A DNA stretch of 64,000 bases. Source: Gentiana macrophylla. Taxonomy: Eukaryota > Streptophyta > Magnoliopsida > Gentianales > Gentianaceae. Location of the stretch: NCBI GenBank assembly GCA_026214975.1, contig JAOBSW010001187.1, forward strand, positions 1 through 64,000. Reading direction: 5' to 3'. This document shows positions 1 to 10,217 of the stretch, piece by piece. The translations under genes and the position numbers were made by a program. Within the stretch, counting starts at the first letter, position 1; the number at the start of each line of letters is the position of its first letter. Below the pieces are notes generated by a model that worked only from the letters and a program-made list of their open reading frames with translations, was not told the DNA's origin and did not search any database.

Positions 1-850
1 AATCACCAACAACCGATGTTGGGCGTGGTCCGATTAAATCGAGATAGTAACTACACTTTGGGTAACCGTACTCAAGGTTTAAGGTTGTTACTTATAGATT
101 CTATCGAGAAGGCTTGTGCAGATTCAACCGTCACTTTTCGATCTCAAGAATCTTATAATCAACCTTCACTGTCTCATTAAGATATTTCACGAACAATCAC
201 AATGAACGTATGCGCAAAATCTCGGTCCTACCTTCAAGCATTAAATGCTAAATGCCTACATTTATGGAAGTGGTGTGAACCGAATTCACTCATTATCCAT
301 AAATTCATTTGGCATCTTCTAGGTAGACTTCTCGGTTTACATAATAATGTTAACCGTTATTTTGCAACCAATTATCTTAATCTAGTTTAACAAGTGTATT
401 GTAGCACATTCATAACTATATCGAGGCAAGTCTATGGTTTCTTCCTCGGTGAGAAACATTCCACTAGGAGGCGAGGCGAGCATCACCCCAAGACTATGCG
501 ATAGCCTATTTTCGAGCATGGAATACTCTATTTCTCGCTAAAATCGAGAGACTCCTCCTCGTATTCTTTTGATAAACTAAATCACGTTTGAGTAGTTATC
601 GGACAAAATGTCACCACTCAAAAACTCCCACTAGCTTGTATCTCTCACTAGACCTCGAAGGTCATGGTGAACAAGCTATGTTACCCCTTCAAATCTATTA
701 CCCTTTTCCGATTGAAAAGAAACTTAGTCATTTTTCCTTTGAGATAGTATTCCTAGACTGGGAGATAGGAATCACCCTAGCGATCGTCAGGTCTTATCTC
801 AGGATATATGCACTAATTAATAGATATTGAAAGGTCGTTTATCTTAATCG
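1..850 (-). repeat. Internal block shared with the inverted copy at 28330-29240
   Basis: The reverse complement of this stretch aligns by eye along most of its length with 28330-29240. Shared landmarks include the phrase reading ATTAGTGCATATATCCT, the phrase GTGATTCCTATCTCCC and the phrase GTGCTACAATACAC, in the same order in both. No reading frame longer than about 80 codons crosses the block in either copy, and stop positions are not shared, so it behaves as non-coding or long-dead sequence. It shows that the left and right Copia-like elements are relatives lying in opposite orientation about 28 kb apart. Confidence 0.75.
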
Positions 851-3800
851 AAAACCTTTTACCTTTAATAGTTTTAGATGTGTTATACTTATTGACTTTT
901 CTTAGTGGTTCGACTTTATCAAACAAAAGTCGAGTCTTGGATTAAATACTACAAATGTCATATTCACTTTCTATGAGGCAACAATATATCGAGTTGAAAG
1001 TGAATCCATTTGTTTCAACGAATCTGTAAGCAGTAAAAATAAATTTTTCTGTGATATTCAAGGATAGAATCGAAATTCATTTCCTTATATCACTCCCACT
1101 ATTCTATTTGAAATTACGCCCGTTGTTACTCTATTAATCGTTAATGCACAACTTCCTTGTTCTTCCAAAGAACTAAGCTATCGAGTCAAGTTACTCGGTT
1201 ATGAAAGTCGCTAAGGATTCATTGGTTAGTGATCGAAATCACTTTCCTTATCCTATACTTTCTTTAATTAATGTTTCGGTTTAGCCTCAAAAAACTTGAT
1301 TAAGATGATTAACACTTATAGACATTCTTTCCCATTCTTAACTTTCCTAAAAAGAAATAGTCTTGAACTAGCGATTCGTATGAGTGAGACACTTACTCGT
1401 GAACTATGGGATGTCTAATGAAAGCGTTACCCGGTGGGACTAATTTTCTAAATTAGAAAAACATAAGACAAAAGCTCCCACTAGTTTATCGGTTCCAAAT
1501 ACCGTCTAACTAGCGACACTTTAATTTATGATTCTCCAATTTTTCTATTAGAAAATTCCTTGTGTAGACACTACACCATTAAAATTCATTAGAAGAATTT
1601 TATCGTCCCAAAACCGACTACAGTCGTCTTTCGTTCAACACGATTGACAACAGTGACATACTTATTTACGTCACTTAAGTCTTGAAGGCTCAAGAGAAAT
1701 GTCTCTTCCGAAAAATTAATCGCATGTGAGATTAATAGGTACAACGTTCTAGTTACTAACCACTTTTTAACGAAGTCATTACTAGTCAATTTTACACTAG
1801 CAGTCTAGCACCTTATAGAGATATATATAACAGTTGTAAATAAAATTGACAGAATAAATCCAAATCATACACTACTAATAAATTTTAGGAACATAAACTA
1901 AGTACTTATAGTCTATCCTACCGTTCCAAGGATTTAATCTAATGCCTCAGTGCCGCCTTAGGGTAGGTCAAAGAGGTTTCGATTAATATTGAAGATCAGA
2001 TTGAGAATCGAACATCTCATTTGTGATCGTCAATCACCTTTCCTTTTTCAGCCAAGGTATTACCAAATACCCTTTATGAGTGTGACCCTCTTGTTTGAGA
2101 TCTTTAGATAGACCCGAGTGTGCCGCGCCAGGGTCGGTCGGTGACTCAATGAGTACCCAAAATCCTATCCTTTCGGAGACCAAGCCTTGAATTTTGATAG
2201 CGGTGAAGGCCTTCCTTAGGGGCGAAATCAAAGCCGACACGAGGCGTCACCATTCTCTCACGTTGCTTGTGTCAACGATGAGAGGCCGTGGGGTCGGTTG
2301 TCGCCTCTCCCGCCCCACTCAATATTTTGAAAAAGTGGTGGGTTTATTGATCACGTTTTTGGACTTGATGTTACATTAAGGAACAATAAATCATAGGCCC
2401 GAATGTTGTCGGTTATGTGGGCTGGCCCACCCGACCTATTCGTTAGAACATATGTGGCCGCCGGACGGGTCAAGGCTAGGAGAGCTCCGTTGAGCCGTAG
2501 TAGTGGCTCTTCGGATGGCTCAGTATTGCGGACCCGTGCAAACGCCACACGTGGAGGGTGAAGTCGATTGAGCCGTAGCTCTGTTGACCACCCAACCGTG
2601 GTTAAACCACTTTCGAACCTTTTGCCCGTGATTATCCAATCCTTAAACATCAAACATTCACGTAGACACTACGGATCAAAAACGTAATCTCGTCTTAGGT
2701 AAGGTGGAATTCACCGAGAATCCAACACCTTCACCACGTGGTTTCGGATTTTACTCCTTATGCTTTTCAGAGTGGGATTCACCGAGAATCCATCACCCAA
2801 CCTCGACGATTGAAAAACCCGTGTTCCTCGGTTTTTACCCTAATTAGTTTCTAATTAATATCAAACAATTAATTAAAACTAATCGTGTGTTTTATACATG
2901 CCTAACTAATTCCTCGAATTAATTTCTACATGTATGCATATGGAGTGGAATTCATGATATGATGCATGTCATGGCAATTTTCCGGTTCTACTCATACAAT
3001 CTACACATGTATACTAGTGCGGAAATAAACACCGAGATGATCGCCAGATTGGCCCCGTAACTAATCTATTCGAAAATAAATTAAAACCCTAATCTGCAGC
3101 TGTTGAGAATCTTCGACGATCGGCATATCAAACGAACTTGGATCGGGACGAAACTTTCCAGATCTGATCTTCATTCTTCGGACTTCAAAATGGACGGTCG
3201 GATCGGAGCTTTGACTTGTCAATCTTCCTCACTGAGCCGCCCAACTTGCTGCTGAAACAGACTCTTACAGCAGCGCATCATATACTTCCCGAGGCCGATC
3301 GGGGATCAATATGAATCCCGATCGTCCTAAAAATTTTATCTCACGTCCAAAACTCCATGATATGCGATCTGACCGGTCGGATTTTAATTGGAACGGTCCA
3401 ATTGTTCCCAGAAAATCGAAGAAGTCACAGTTAGGGTTTCTGTGAATCCTGCGTTTTTCTGTTACAGCAGCCACTTCGCAGCAACGAAAGGATACCCAAA
3501 CGGACTCTGATCGACACCAAAATTTGTGAGATTGTTAATCTACTTCGAATCTTAATTCTGACCGGAGGGATCTTCGTTTTAACGGCTCAAACAACGGAAA
3601 AAACGAAAACACTATACAGCTACTAAACAGATCTATTTACAGGAAATTAAACTTGCAATAATAAATAAATTACATAATTTCCTATACTCATATGAACGAA
3701 TTTTCATCGTTTATATGAGTTTACAATAGATCTAACGGGAAAAGCAGTGTGTCAACCCCAATCCATCTCTTCAACCATAGCAATTTAAAAATTGTTAATG

Positions 3801-3890
3801 CATAATAATAAGTACAATATCATCTACATGCAATTCCACTCCTTTAAATCGTTTAACTACGATTATGATTATATAAATCGTGGAACCTTT
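851..3890 (-). other. Long leader or dead interior of the Copia-like element
   Basis: About 3 kb between the primer-binding site and the block shared with 28330-29240. It is broken by stops in all frames. The longest minus-strand frame (2351-2653, 100 codons) has no motif I recognise and unremarkable composition, so I do not call it a gene. The only internal structure I see is a pair of 25-base direct repeats at 2705-2797. A normal Copia element would have gag here. Either gag was replaced by non-coding sequence, as in LARD elements, or it has decayed past recognition. Confidence 0.5.
2705..2797. repeat. Short direct repeat, two units 68 bases apart
   Basis: Units at 2705-2729 and 2773-2797 share the core ATTCACCGAGAATCCA and differ at only two positions over 25 bases. 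They lie in the leader of the left Copia-like element. Function unknown. Confidence 0.6.
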
Positions 3891-3902
3891 CTCTCGATAC
3901 CA
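3891..3902 (-). other. Primer-binding site (initiator tRNA-Met type, imperfect)
   Basis: On the minus strand the sequence is TGGTATCGAGAG, two bases after the LTR end at 3905. The usual Copia primer-binding site is TGGTATCAGAGC, complementary to the 3' end of plant initiator tRNA-Met. The deviation is a CAG to CGA change, the same pattern that separates paired LTRs elsewhere in the window, so it may be a consensus error. This site fixes the inner edge and the orientation of the LTR. Confidence 0.75.
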
Positions 3903-3904
3903 CA

Positions 3905-5591
3905 TGAAGGATGCAGGTTCTTAGATCTAAACGTATTAGATCTCTGGCGCGCAAATGGATGGATCACGATTCATATATCACAATACATAATTAAAGGACT
4001 TAAACTACTACAAGGGGTTAAGATCAAGTTACCAATAGTAGGAAGAGATGCCAAGATCTTCCGATGTGTTCTCCAAACTGACGGTTGGTGGACACCCTTC
4101 TTGATACACGAGCCTCCTTGATATGCAACACCAAGAAAAACTCAAAGTTTTCTTTTACTAAAACCCAAGACAAGAAAAAAAACTAATTTTCTCTCTCTTT
4201 TATTTGATATGGGTGAAATTTTGCTTGTCCATATGTCTTGGAAGAACTCTCTTTATATAGGAGAGTAAATCCTGGCTCTCAAGTTTCTAATTAATTAAAT
4301 AAATAATTAAAAGAAATCACAATAAAGGATAATTCCATTTATAAAAGATTGTGATTAATCAATCAATCAATTACAAATAAATCATCTTTTATTAATCATT
4401 AATCACACAAGAAAATCAAATCTTGCATTTAATGAAGTATGGAGGCGCCACCTAGGGTTTAAAAGCCCACATAAAATGTCTTTTATGTGTATTATATTAT
4501 TTAGCCCAACTAAATAATATTCATGCATATCAATTAATTAGCTTGACCAATTAATTATCAATGAGGCCCAAATAACAAGATTATTAGTCCGAATTACATG
4601 GAAGCCACATCGGGGACCATGGACTATAACCAGTAGCTCCAATAATTAATTATTCATCGAATGAATAAGTACATTAATTATTAATTCGGGATTACGCCAC
4701 CATAAACCCGAAGCCCGAACTCTACCGATTATAGATGTATACTTATACTCAACCCATAGAGTGAATAAGCGTCCATTGATATAATCACTACATACGGATT
4801 AAACCTCCATAGATTGTCCATTCGGTGGGAAGTCTCCGTGAACCCGACTCAGAATATCTTATCCTTATTTACCATCAACCCACGATGATCAATTAGTACA
4901 CATATCGACTAGTAGCTAATTAGTCAAATGTGAACTCCCGGATCGATCACTTTCTTAGGGCTAACAAATAAAGAGTGCATCTCTCTACTTCCCCTGAGGA
5001 AGGAATGGATTCCATGTCTGTGAAAATCGAACTACTCACTCATCCGGAGATAGTGCCAATGAGAAGTGGCTTGGAACACATATTAAAGTGAACCGTAACT
5101 AACACATCAAACACTACTCCGGGACAAGCAAAGATCCTGTGATCACCTCGGGATTAAGGTTGATCCATATATGATCATCTAATGATTTAATAAGATTCCT
5201 CGATTACGGAATTATACCAAGAAATTCAGATTAAATCGGTCCGATCTATATGAATGCCATCATATATGAATGCCCCACGTAGGTACCCTGCACCGGACAG
5301 TCCGGATAAGACTATCACACCCTAAGGTGTTCGAGCGCATTATTGGTGTTTTAATCAAGAGACCCTAAACTCGATTAAATTCACCACGGACTAATGATTT
5401 AAGTATATCACCACTAACTCAATCCTCACGTGCATGCCATAATCGAGTTAAGCGGTTACATCTTGATATACTTAGGGTTTGCAGCAGATGTATTATTTAC
5501 AAGCACAAAGCAAGTAATAAGGTGAGATAAAATCTGTCATCCATTGTTAAAAACAATTACACAAATTGTCTTTCGGGCACTACACCTAACA
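3905..5591 (-). repeat. 5' LTR of the left Copia-like element (1,687 bp)
   Basis: On the minus strand it starts TGTTAGGTGTAGTGCCCG at 5591 and ends CCTTCA at 3905, followed two bases later by the primer-binding site. TG/CA termini are intact. A TATA-like box lies at 4252-4260. The start is nearly the same as the plus-strand LTR start at 48550 (TGTTGGATGTAGTGCCCG), and many internal phrases are shared, for example the segment around ATCCGGACTGTC in both. The LTR lies directly against Athila-derived sequence at 5592, whose first five bases (tctgc) would be one half of the target duplication. Confidence 0.85.
4252..4260 (-). promoter_or_regulatory. TATA box in the left Copia-like LTR
   Basis: Minus strand reads CTATATAAAG, followed by a short GC-richer stretch in the orientation of the LTR. 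It sits about 1.3 kb into the LTR, a reasonable place for the U3/R boundary. Inferred from position and sequence only. Confidence 0.5.
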
Positions 5592-5668
5592 TCTGCAGCC
5601 ACACTACTGATCAAAGCCTGCACGAGGTAGTAGCTGGCAGAAAAGCCAAATGGCCTGATCCAGGCTGA
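5592..5668 (+). pseudogene. 3' end of Athila pol (truncated)
   Basis: The reading frame ending at 5668 finishes with residues KWPDPG and stop, the same C-terminal residues that end the pol frame of the second Athila element at 44683. The shared sequence continues downstream: both copies have a 'cgagctaa/aagctaatgacat' phrase and then a 'cactaggggg/actaggagg ca cctag' phrase. Everything upstream was removed or displaced by the Copia-like LTR. Only the tail of the integrase extension remains. Confidence 0.6.
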
Positions 5669-6441
5669 GCTTAAACAGTGTCGAGCTAACGACATTAACC
5701 AAAAGCACCACTAGGGGGCATCCTAGATATCGTCGTTTTTAGTTGTTTTTGTTTTTTTTTGTTGTTTTAGTTATTTAAGTTAGTTTACTAAGTTTTTCTT
5801 TTGTTGTATCTGTCAGTGAGTTGTGTTTTAGATATGGATTTCGGAGTTCTACCAGAGGAGTTACCTTTCCTTAGGAGGATCCCACTTATTACTATAGATG
5901 ACGGACCGGGAGGGACTATCGTTTTACGTAGACTTTGATATTGGTACCCCGCATCAGATTATCACCTATGTTCTTATTGTTCCCGAGTTTCGGGAGGTGG
6001 AGACTTTAGTCTGAGGAGTTACAAGCAGCTCTAGGGCGCCCATACACAATCTGAATGATCCGATCTTGTGATTTAGCGTTAGTCTTTGCAAGTGAGCATT
6101 TTCGGGTGTCGATGTATTTGGTGAGGACCGGGCTTGTGGGACGAGTATGATTTTCCTCCGGCGATTGACATGCTCCGCCGTCTTATCCGGGTGGTGGATT
6201 GGGCGGAAATTTACGATGACTAAGCGTTGTTAGGTTGTTTCGTCGAGCAAACGACGTAAAACAAAAGCGCTCGGTGGAGGCAACCCACTATTTTCTATTG
6301 TTTTTACGTATTTTCTAGTGATTTTATGTAATTCGTCGTTTTTCATTTGAATTTTTGAGGTTTTATTTAAGTTTAATGAGAAAATGCAAATTTGAATTTG
6401 AATTGTATGATATTTTATAATTTTTGCATAATCTCTGCATT
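5669..6441 (+). other. Spacer between pol end and motif array, no gene seen
   Basis: Non-coding in all frames beyond about 80 codons. It contains thymine-rich stretches near 5740-5800 and AT-rich sequence near 6300-6440. The fragment between 5830 and 6230 has a few plus-strand codon-like stretches interrupted by stops and could be dead coding sequence from an earlier ORF start, but I cannot match it to anything. Confidence 0.4.
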
Positions 6442-6645
6442 GGACGCCCGTCCAGAGATTTGGACGCCCGTCTACCCTATGCATTTCTTGGATGCCCGTC
6501 CATTATAAATGGACGCCCGTCTGAAATGTTCCCTCCAATCCTGTATCTAATTTGAAAGTTTGGACGAGCGTCTCACGGGCGCCCGTCCGATTCATATGGT
6601 TTCTCTCATGAACGCCCGTCCCACGAAGGTGGCGCGGCGTCCATA
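6442..6645 (+). repeat. Array of near-palindromic 12-mers (GGACGCCCGTCC type)
   Basis: At least seven copies or variants of GGACGCCCGTCC lie in about 200 bases, starting at 6442, 6462, 6490, 6510, 6562, 6580 and 6610, with spacings of 20 to 50 bases and no fixed period. The unit differs from its own reverse complement (GGACGGGCGTCC) only at the two central positions. The same 12-mer family occurs upstream of the TATA box in the Athila LTRs of this window (10600-10780, 30220-30430, 34010-34200 and their partners). Irregular spacing and degenerate copies exclude a CRISPR or a simple satellite. A role as a protein-binding array is inference. Confidence 0.8.
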
Positions 6646-6651
6646 CCCTGC

Positions 6652-6660
6652 CTATAAATA
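6652..6660 (+). promoter_or_regulatory. TATA box upstream of the env-like gene
   Basis: CTATAAATA lies just after the 12-mer array and about 560 bases before the env-like start codon at 7220. The LTR TATA boxes of the Athila elements (for example 30462-30470, CTATAAATA) have the same sequence and the same position relative to the motif array. This suggests that a U3-like promoter lies inside the element and could give a subgenomic transcript. Expression is not shown by the sequence. Confidence 0.5.
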
Positions 6661-6943
6661 CCCCCCTCAGTCCATGAACCCTCCTTTTTCCGAAATTCAA
6701 ATCGAAGAACCCGACTTTTTCCCTCCTCTTAACCTCAATCCCTCAATATTACACCAAATTGAGCGATTTCAGTTGCTATAGAATGCTTTTGGTCCCCTCT
6801 TTTCACTTTTCTAAACCTTATTCCTCAATCAACAACCATTTTGACGAATCAGAGCCCTATATTGGTCCGACTTTTTCCAAAAAAATTCGATTTTGGGCTC
6901 GAATTTGCATTGTTAGGGATCCTTTCCAGCATCATCATCATTG

Positions 6944-7205
6944 GTAAGTTTCTAGTAACTTTTCAAGGATTAATTCACGTTTTTGGAGTTCGATCTTCGT
7001 CTCGACTCTTTTATGTGAGTTGTACCTTATTTGTTTTTTTTCTGTTTTGTTTCTTGTTTCTTGCTGTGTTGTTGCTGTGGTGATGATGGTGGTTGATGCA
7101 TGGGTGGTTTGTGATTGTGTTGGTGTTGGTTTATTGATTTGAAATCCCGTTTGGACGATAAACGGGTGGTTTGTTTGCTTTGGTTTGGGATGTTGATTGG
7201 TTTAG
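6944..7205 (+). other. Possible intron in the 5' leader of the env-like gene
   Basis: A strong donor GGTAAGTTT at 6943-6951 is followed by a thymine-rich stretch and by AG at 7204-7205 (TTGGTTTAG), with a second AG at 7210-7211, just before the ATG at 7220. With the TATA box at 6652 this would give a short leader exon, an intron of about 262 bases, and the coding exon. Based only on splice-site consensus. Confidence 0.35.
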
Positions 7206-7219
7206 ACTAAGCTTCAACA

Positions 7220-8690
7220 ATGGTTCGTAAAGCAGTGGTTAAGAGGCATGGTAAGGGTGTGGCTCAGGACCCTAGTAAGAAACGGAAGGTTGTTGATCCT
7301 ACTGTAGTGCCTCCTACTCAAGGGATTCGGATCGGTGATAGACACAACCCTCCTAGGTCTACACAAACACAAGCTAGGGCAACATTGAGGGATGAGCCTA
7401 CCTCGGGCTCCGAGACTGATGATGATGTACCATTGATTAGGATGCCTAGGGTTCACCGAGGTGGAGAGTCGTCTAGGGTTGAGGAAGCTGTGGATGCTAC
7501 TCGGGAGGAGGAACCGGGTGAGCCCTAGAATTTGAACAACCTAGGAAGAGAGCGAAGACCGTAGCCCCTATGCCTATGCCTCGTAGATTTGTGAATCCTA
7601 GAGCCCACGACGCCTTTACCAAACATTATTTCTCGAGGACCATGTTGATCAAGAGGGCTACGATAGAGACTAAGGTAGATCCGGGGTTCGTAAAGTTGAT
7701 AAAGGACCGGAAATGGGATGCCTTGATGACTATCCGGGTACCAGGTCCAACGACTCCTAGTTCGGGAATTTTATGCAAATTGCTCGGAGACCGATTTGGA
7801 GGCAGGAGTAGTCGTGGTTCGGGGGTGAAAGTTCCTTTACGCCGGATGTGATAAATAAGAAGTATAACTTGGCGTCTTTTGAGGTCGGGACTATAAGGAG
7901 GAAATCGTTCATAGGCGGGCGGCGGGGCAAGATCCGTTGGAGGAGTTAAGGTTAAAGGTTTGCCCGGATGTAGCATGGACGTTGAGACCGGGTGGAGACC
8001 GGAAGGAGTTGGTCACCACTACCTGGACGGAGGATTGGAAAGTCTAGTGTAGGTTCATGCAGAGTCGGTTGTTGCCAAAGAACAATCTGACGCATTTTCA
8101 TATCGGTGACTTAGGGATGTTGTACGCTTTGACCTTTGGATTGAATGTGAATGTTGGACAAGCGTTATACGATGAGATAACTATCAATCAGAAGGTTTAC
8201 ACGCGTAGCTTGATTGTCCTCCACTTGATTCATAGTTTGTGTATTGATGCCGGTGTGCCTGAGTATGGATCGGATCACAAACCGAAGAACCCGAGACCTA
8301 TACAGAGAGATAAGGTTAAGTCTTCAGGACATTTTGAGGCGGAGGCACCACATGAGCCCGGTTCATCTTCGGAACCGCCTCGAGCATCCTCCCTTCCTAC
8401 TTTATCTCCCTCAGTCCGGATGAGGTTGAGTATGTCCAACAGTGTACGGAACTGGATGGAGGATATTCGGACTTCACAAAATAATATCTTGTCTATTTTA
8501 CGGTGCATCGGTGAGGGCGGAAGCCGAGGGACAGCGAGTCTTCGACCGAGCATCATAGATTATGTCTATTCGGCGAGATTGAGCTCGCCATTGCGGATGT
8601 TACGAGCGAGTCCGAGTCGTCTTCGATGAGGGCAGCACCGACTCTCCTACGGGTGGAGCACCTCCGGTGATGATTTGCGGCGCCCGGGCG
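7220..8690 (+). pseudogene. Athila env-like ORF (broken)
   Basis: The ATG at 7220 opens a 102-codon frame rich in Lys, Arg and acidic residues (KKRKV near residue 20 is nuclear-localisation-like). Coding sense then continues in other frames: a segment at 7570-7851 with a RRFVNPRAHDAF stretch, and a 190-codon frame at 8057-8629 with LLPKNNLTHFHIGDLGMLYA and a Ser/Pro-rich C-terminal third. The middle segment and position, between pol and the 3' noncoding region, match the extra ORF known as env-like in Athila/Calypso elements. I see no convincing signal peptide or transmembrane helix, so envelope function is not supported here. At least three frameshifts or stops separate the segments. The second Athila element (29918-47645) has no equivalent. 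Confidence 0.65.
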
Positions 8691-9156
8691 GACTGATCTT
8701 ATTTTTCCGATTTTAGCCTTTGTTTTGTCTTAGATACGATGATTGTATAATCTTGCTACTTTCCATTACGTGATTCGTTGTACTTTTCATTTAGCTACTG
8801 TTTATTTTTCCCAATGAATCATGTAAGCCATAAGGCACCTGTGCTTTCATTTTGACTTTACTCTGCTTTCTATTTTGGATGTATTGAATGTTTCATCTTT
8901 TGATATTACTCCATTTTGCTATATCCTTTCATTTTGGTATAATTCTCCGTTTGCCCCGAGATTTTTCCGTGTTTGTCGAGTAGTGCAGGTATATTTTTAG
9001 CGGTATTGTCGAGCTCGCTTTTACATCGTATGGTTACGAGTTCTAATTGTCACTACGTAGGCTCCGGCCTGACCAACGATTCAAGTATCTATTGAAATCA
9101 GCTAAGTCCTTTCTCTTTTCTTTAATTCTGCACAACATGAGGACATGTTGATCTTT

Positions 9157-9174
9157 AAGTGTGGGGGAGGGGAA
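9157..9174 (+). promoter_or_regulatory. Internal purine tract (PPT-like)
   Basis: AAGTGTGGGGGAGGGGAA, about 1.05 kb before the canonical polypurine tract at 10204 and nearly the same in sequence. Equivalent tracts are at 45099-45113, 35588-35603 (minus) and 62986-63000 (minus). It could be a second plus-strand primer, as in elements with a central polypurine tract, but this is inference. Confidence 0.55.
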
Positions 9175-9636
9175 TGATTTGATATGTATCTATACATTTG
9201 CTTAATTCACTACGAGTCTATGCAAAATGAGCTAAAAATGAGCTAGAATTTTCAAAATTTTTCGACATTTTTGTTTTTGTTTTGTCCCGAGTAGGCAATT
9301 CAATTCAATGTTCGTTATTTTTATAGTCATCCAAGCTATATATCATATGTTTGATAAGTTAGTTGTTTCACCTGAGATCTATTTTTCACGAGTCATAGTG
9401 AACGATGAGCTAATGTAATAAGTTATACCCCTCTTTGATGAGTGATTTCTGATTTTCTCATAAGTCATGTGCTTAGTGCTACGTATATATCTTGAGATTT
9501 ATGATAGTTTGTATTTAGATCCGAAGTATGTTATACTGTGAATATCTGAGGTTTGAATGTGATAAGTAAAACGTAACTAAATTTGTTGAAAAAGTTGAAT
9601 TTTAAATGAAATAAGTGTGTGTGTCGGAAGCTGGTC

Positions 9637-9785
9637 GATGATTGGAGTGAGGTAGGGTATACCACGTATGTCCTATACCACTATGATGACCAAAAGCTCA
9701 CGACAGTCAGAAGAAGCTGCCTTATGATTTGAGTAAGGTAGGGTATATCTCGAATATCCTATTCGCTATGACAGGCAAGAGCTAC
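9637..9785 (+). repeat. Imperfect direct repeat in the Athila 3' region
   Basis: Units at about 9637-9706 and 9722-9785 share GATT-GAGT-AGGTAGGGTAT, then a CCTAT-C-CTATGA segment, then an AAGAGCT/AAAGCTC segment. The same two-unit arrangement is at 45562-45715 and, in reverse, at about 34980-35135. Confidence 0.65.
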
Positions 9786-10179
9786 GTTACGATGTGCGTT
9801 TAAAAGTGAAATAATTAGATCAACTTGCAAAAGGAAGTGGTATGAAATGAATAGAAGACTAATTTATCGTCTATCTTATCCCCAGTAGAAACTGATAGAT
9901 ATGCTGTAGGGATTATCCTCTGAGTATTTCAGAAAGGCCCTAGATGTATTCTATCATCATTTTCGGGATATTTTACGTTTGTAGGGTACATCTTATGAGT
10001 GTCATGTATTGCTAGTCTACGAGGGGGTATTAGCTAGTTTTGCTTTGAGTTTCTCAAGTTTGGATTTAGTGGAAGTTTTCTACGGCTATGCACACACAGT
10101 GGTGAACTTCTGATTTATTGGATCTATGCTATATTGTCTGAGATGTCTGTTTTCGTTTCGTGCCCTGATTTTTGTCTTG

Positions 10180-10217
10180 TTTTGCTCGGGACGAGCAAAA
10201 GCTAAGTGTGGGGGAGT
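10180..10217 (+). promoter_or_regulatory. Hairpin plus polypurine tract before the LTR
   Basis: 10180-10200 forms a perfect 9-base stem (TTTTGCTCG and CGAGCAAAA) with loop GGA. AAGTGTGGGGGAGT follows at 10204-10217, directly against the LTR start TGTTAAGG at 10218. The tract primes plus-strand DNA synthesis in LTR elements. The hairpin recurs in three other elements of the window with a paired base change. Confidence 0.75.

Larger units (their letters stand above)
1..5591 (-). mobile_element. Copia-like LTR retrotransposon, 5' part (degenerate, LARD-like)
   Basis: Reading leftwards on the minus strand the order is LTR (5591 to 3905), an initiator-tRNA-Met-like primer-binding site, then about 3.9 kb of internal sequence running off the window. 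I see no intact gag or pol. The last 850 bases of this interior match, in reverse complement, the interior of the plus-strand element starting at 28328, and the two LTRs (3905-5591 and 48550-50329) are also recognisably related, so both belong to one family. The right copy still carries Copia RT/RNase H remains, which is why I call this one Copia. The element ends exactly at a CA dinucleotide next to Athila sequence at 5592, so it was probably inserted into that Athila copy. The other end and the target duplication lie outside the window. Long non-coding interior between good LTRs suggests a non-autonomous LARD or a very decayed copy. Confidence 0.75.
8691..10179 (+). other. Athila 3' noncoding region
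   Basis: About 1.5 kb without coding sense. It holds an internal purine tract AAGTGTGGGGGAGGGG at 9157-9172 preceded by GAGGACA, and a pair of 70-base direct repeats at 9637-9785. The same elements occur in the same order in the Athila copy at 44690-46056 and, in reverse, in the non-autonomous copy at 34585-36000. Conservation across copies that have lost their coding capacity suggests a role in RNA handling or reverse transcription rather than protein coding. Confidence 0.65.

Noticed and set aside
2351..2653. 100-codon minus-strand frame in the leader of the left Copia-like element
   Set aside because: No recognisable motif, not supported by the related element at 28328, and length within chance expectation for GC-richer sequence.
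3792..4121. 109-codon plus-strand frame
   Set aside because: It crosses the primer-binding site and the end of the LTR, on the antisense strand of the element, so it is a chance frame.
6442..6645. CRISPR-like array
   Set aside because: Units are short (12 bases), degenerate, irregularly spaced and the context is a plant retrotransposon.
7220..8690. A cellular nuclear protein gene, suggested by the KKRKV segment
   Set aside because: Position between Athila pol and the 3' noncoding region and the downstream segments fit the env-like ORF better.
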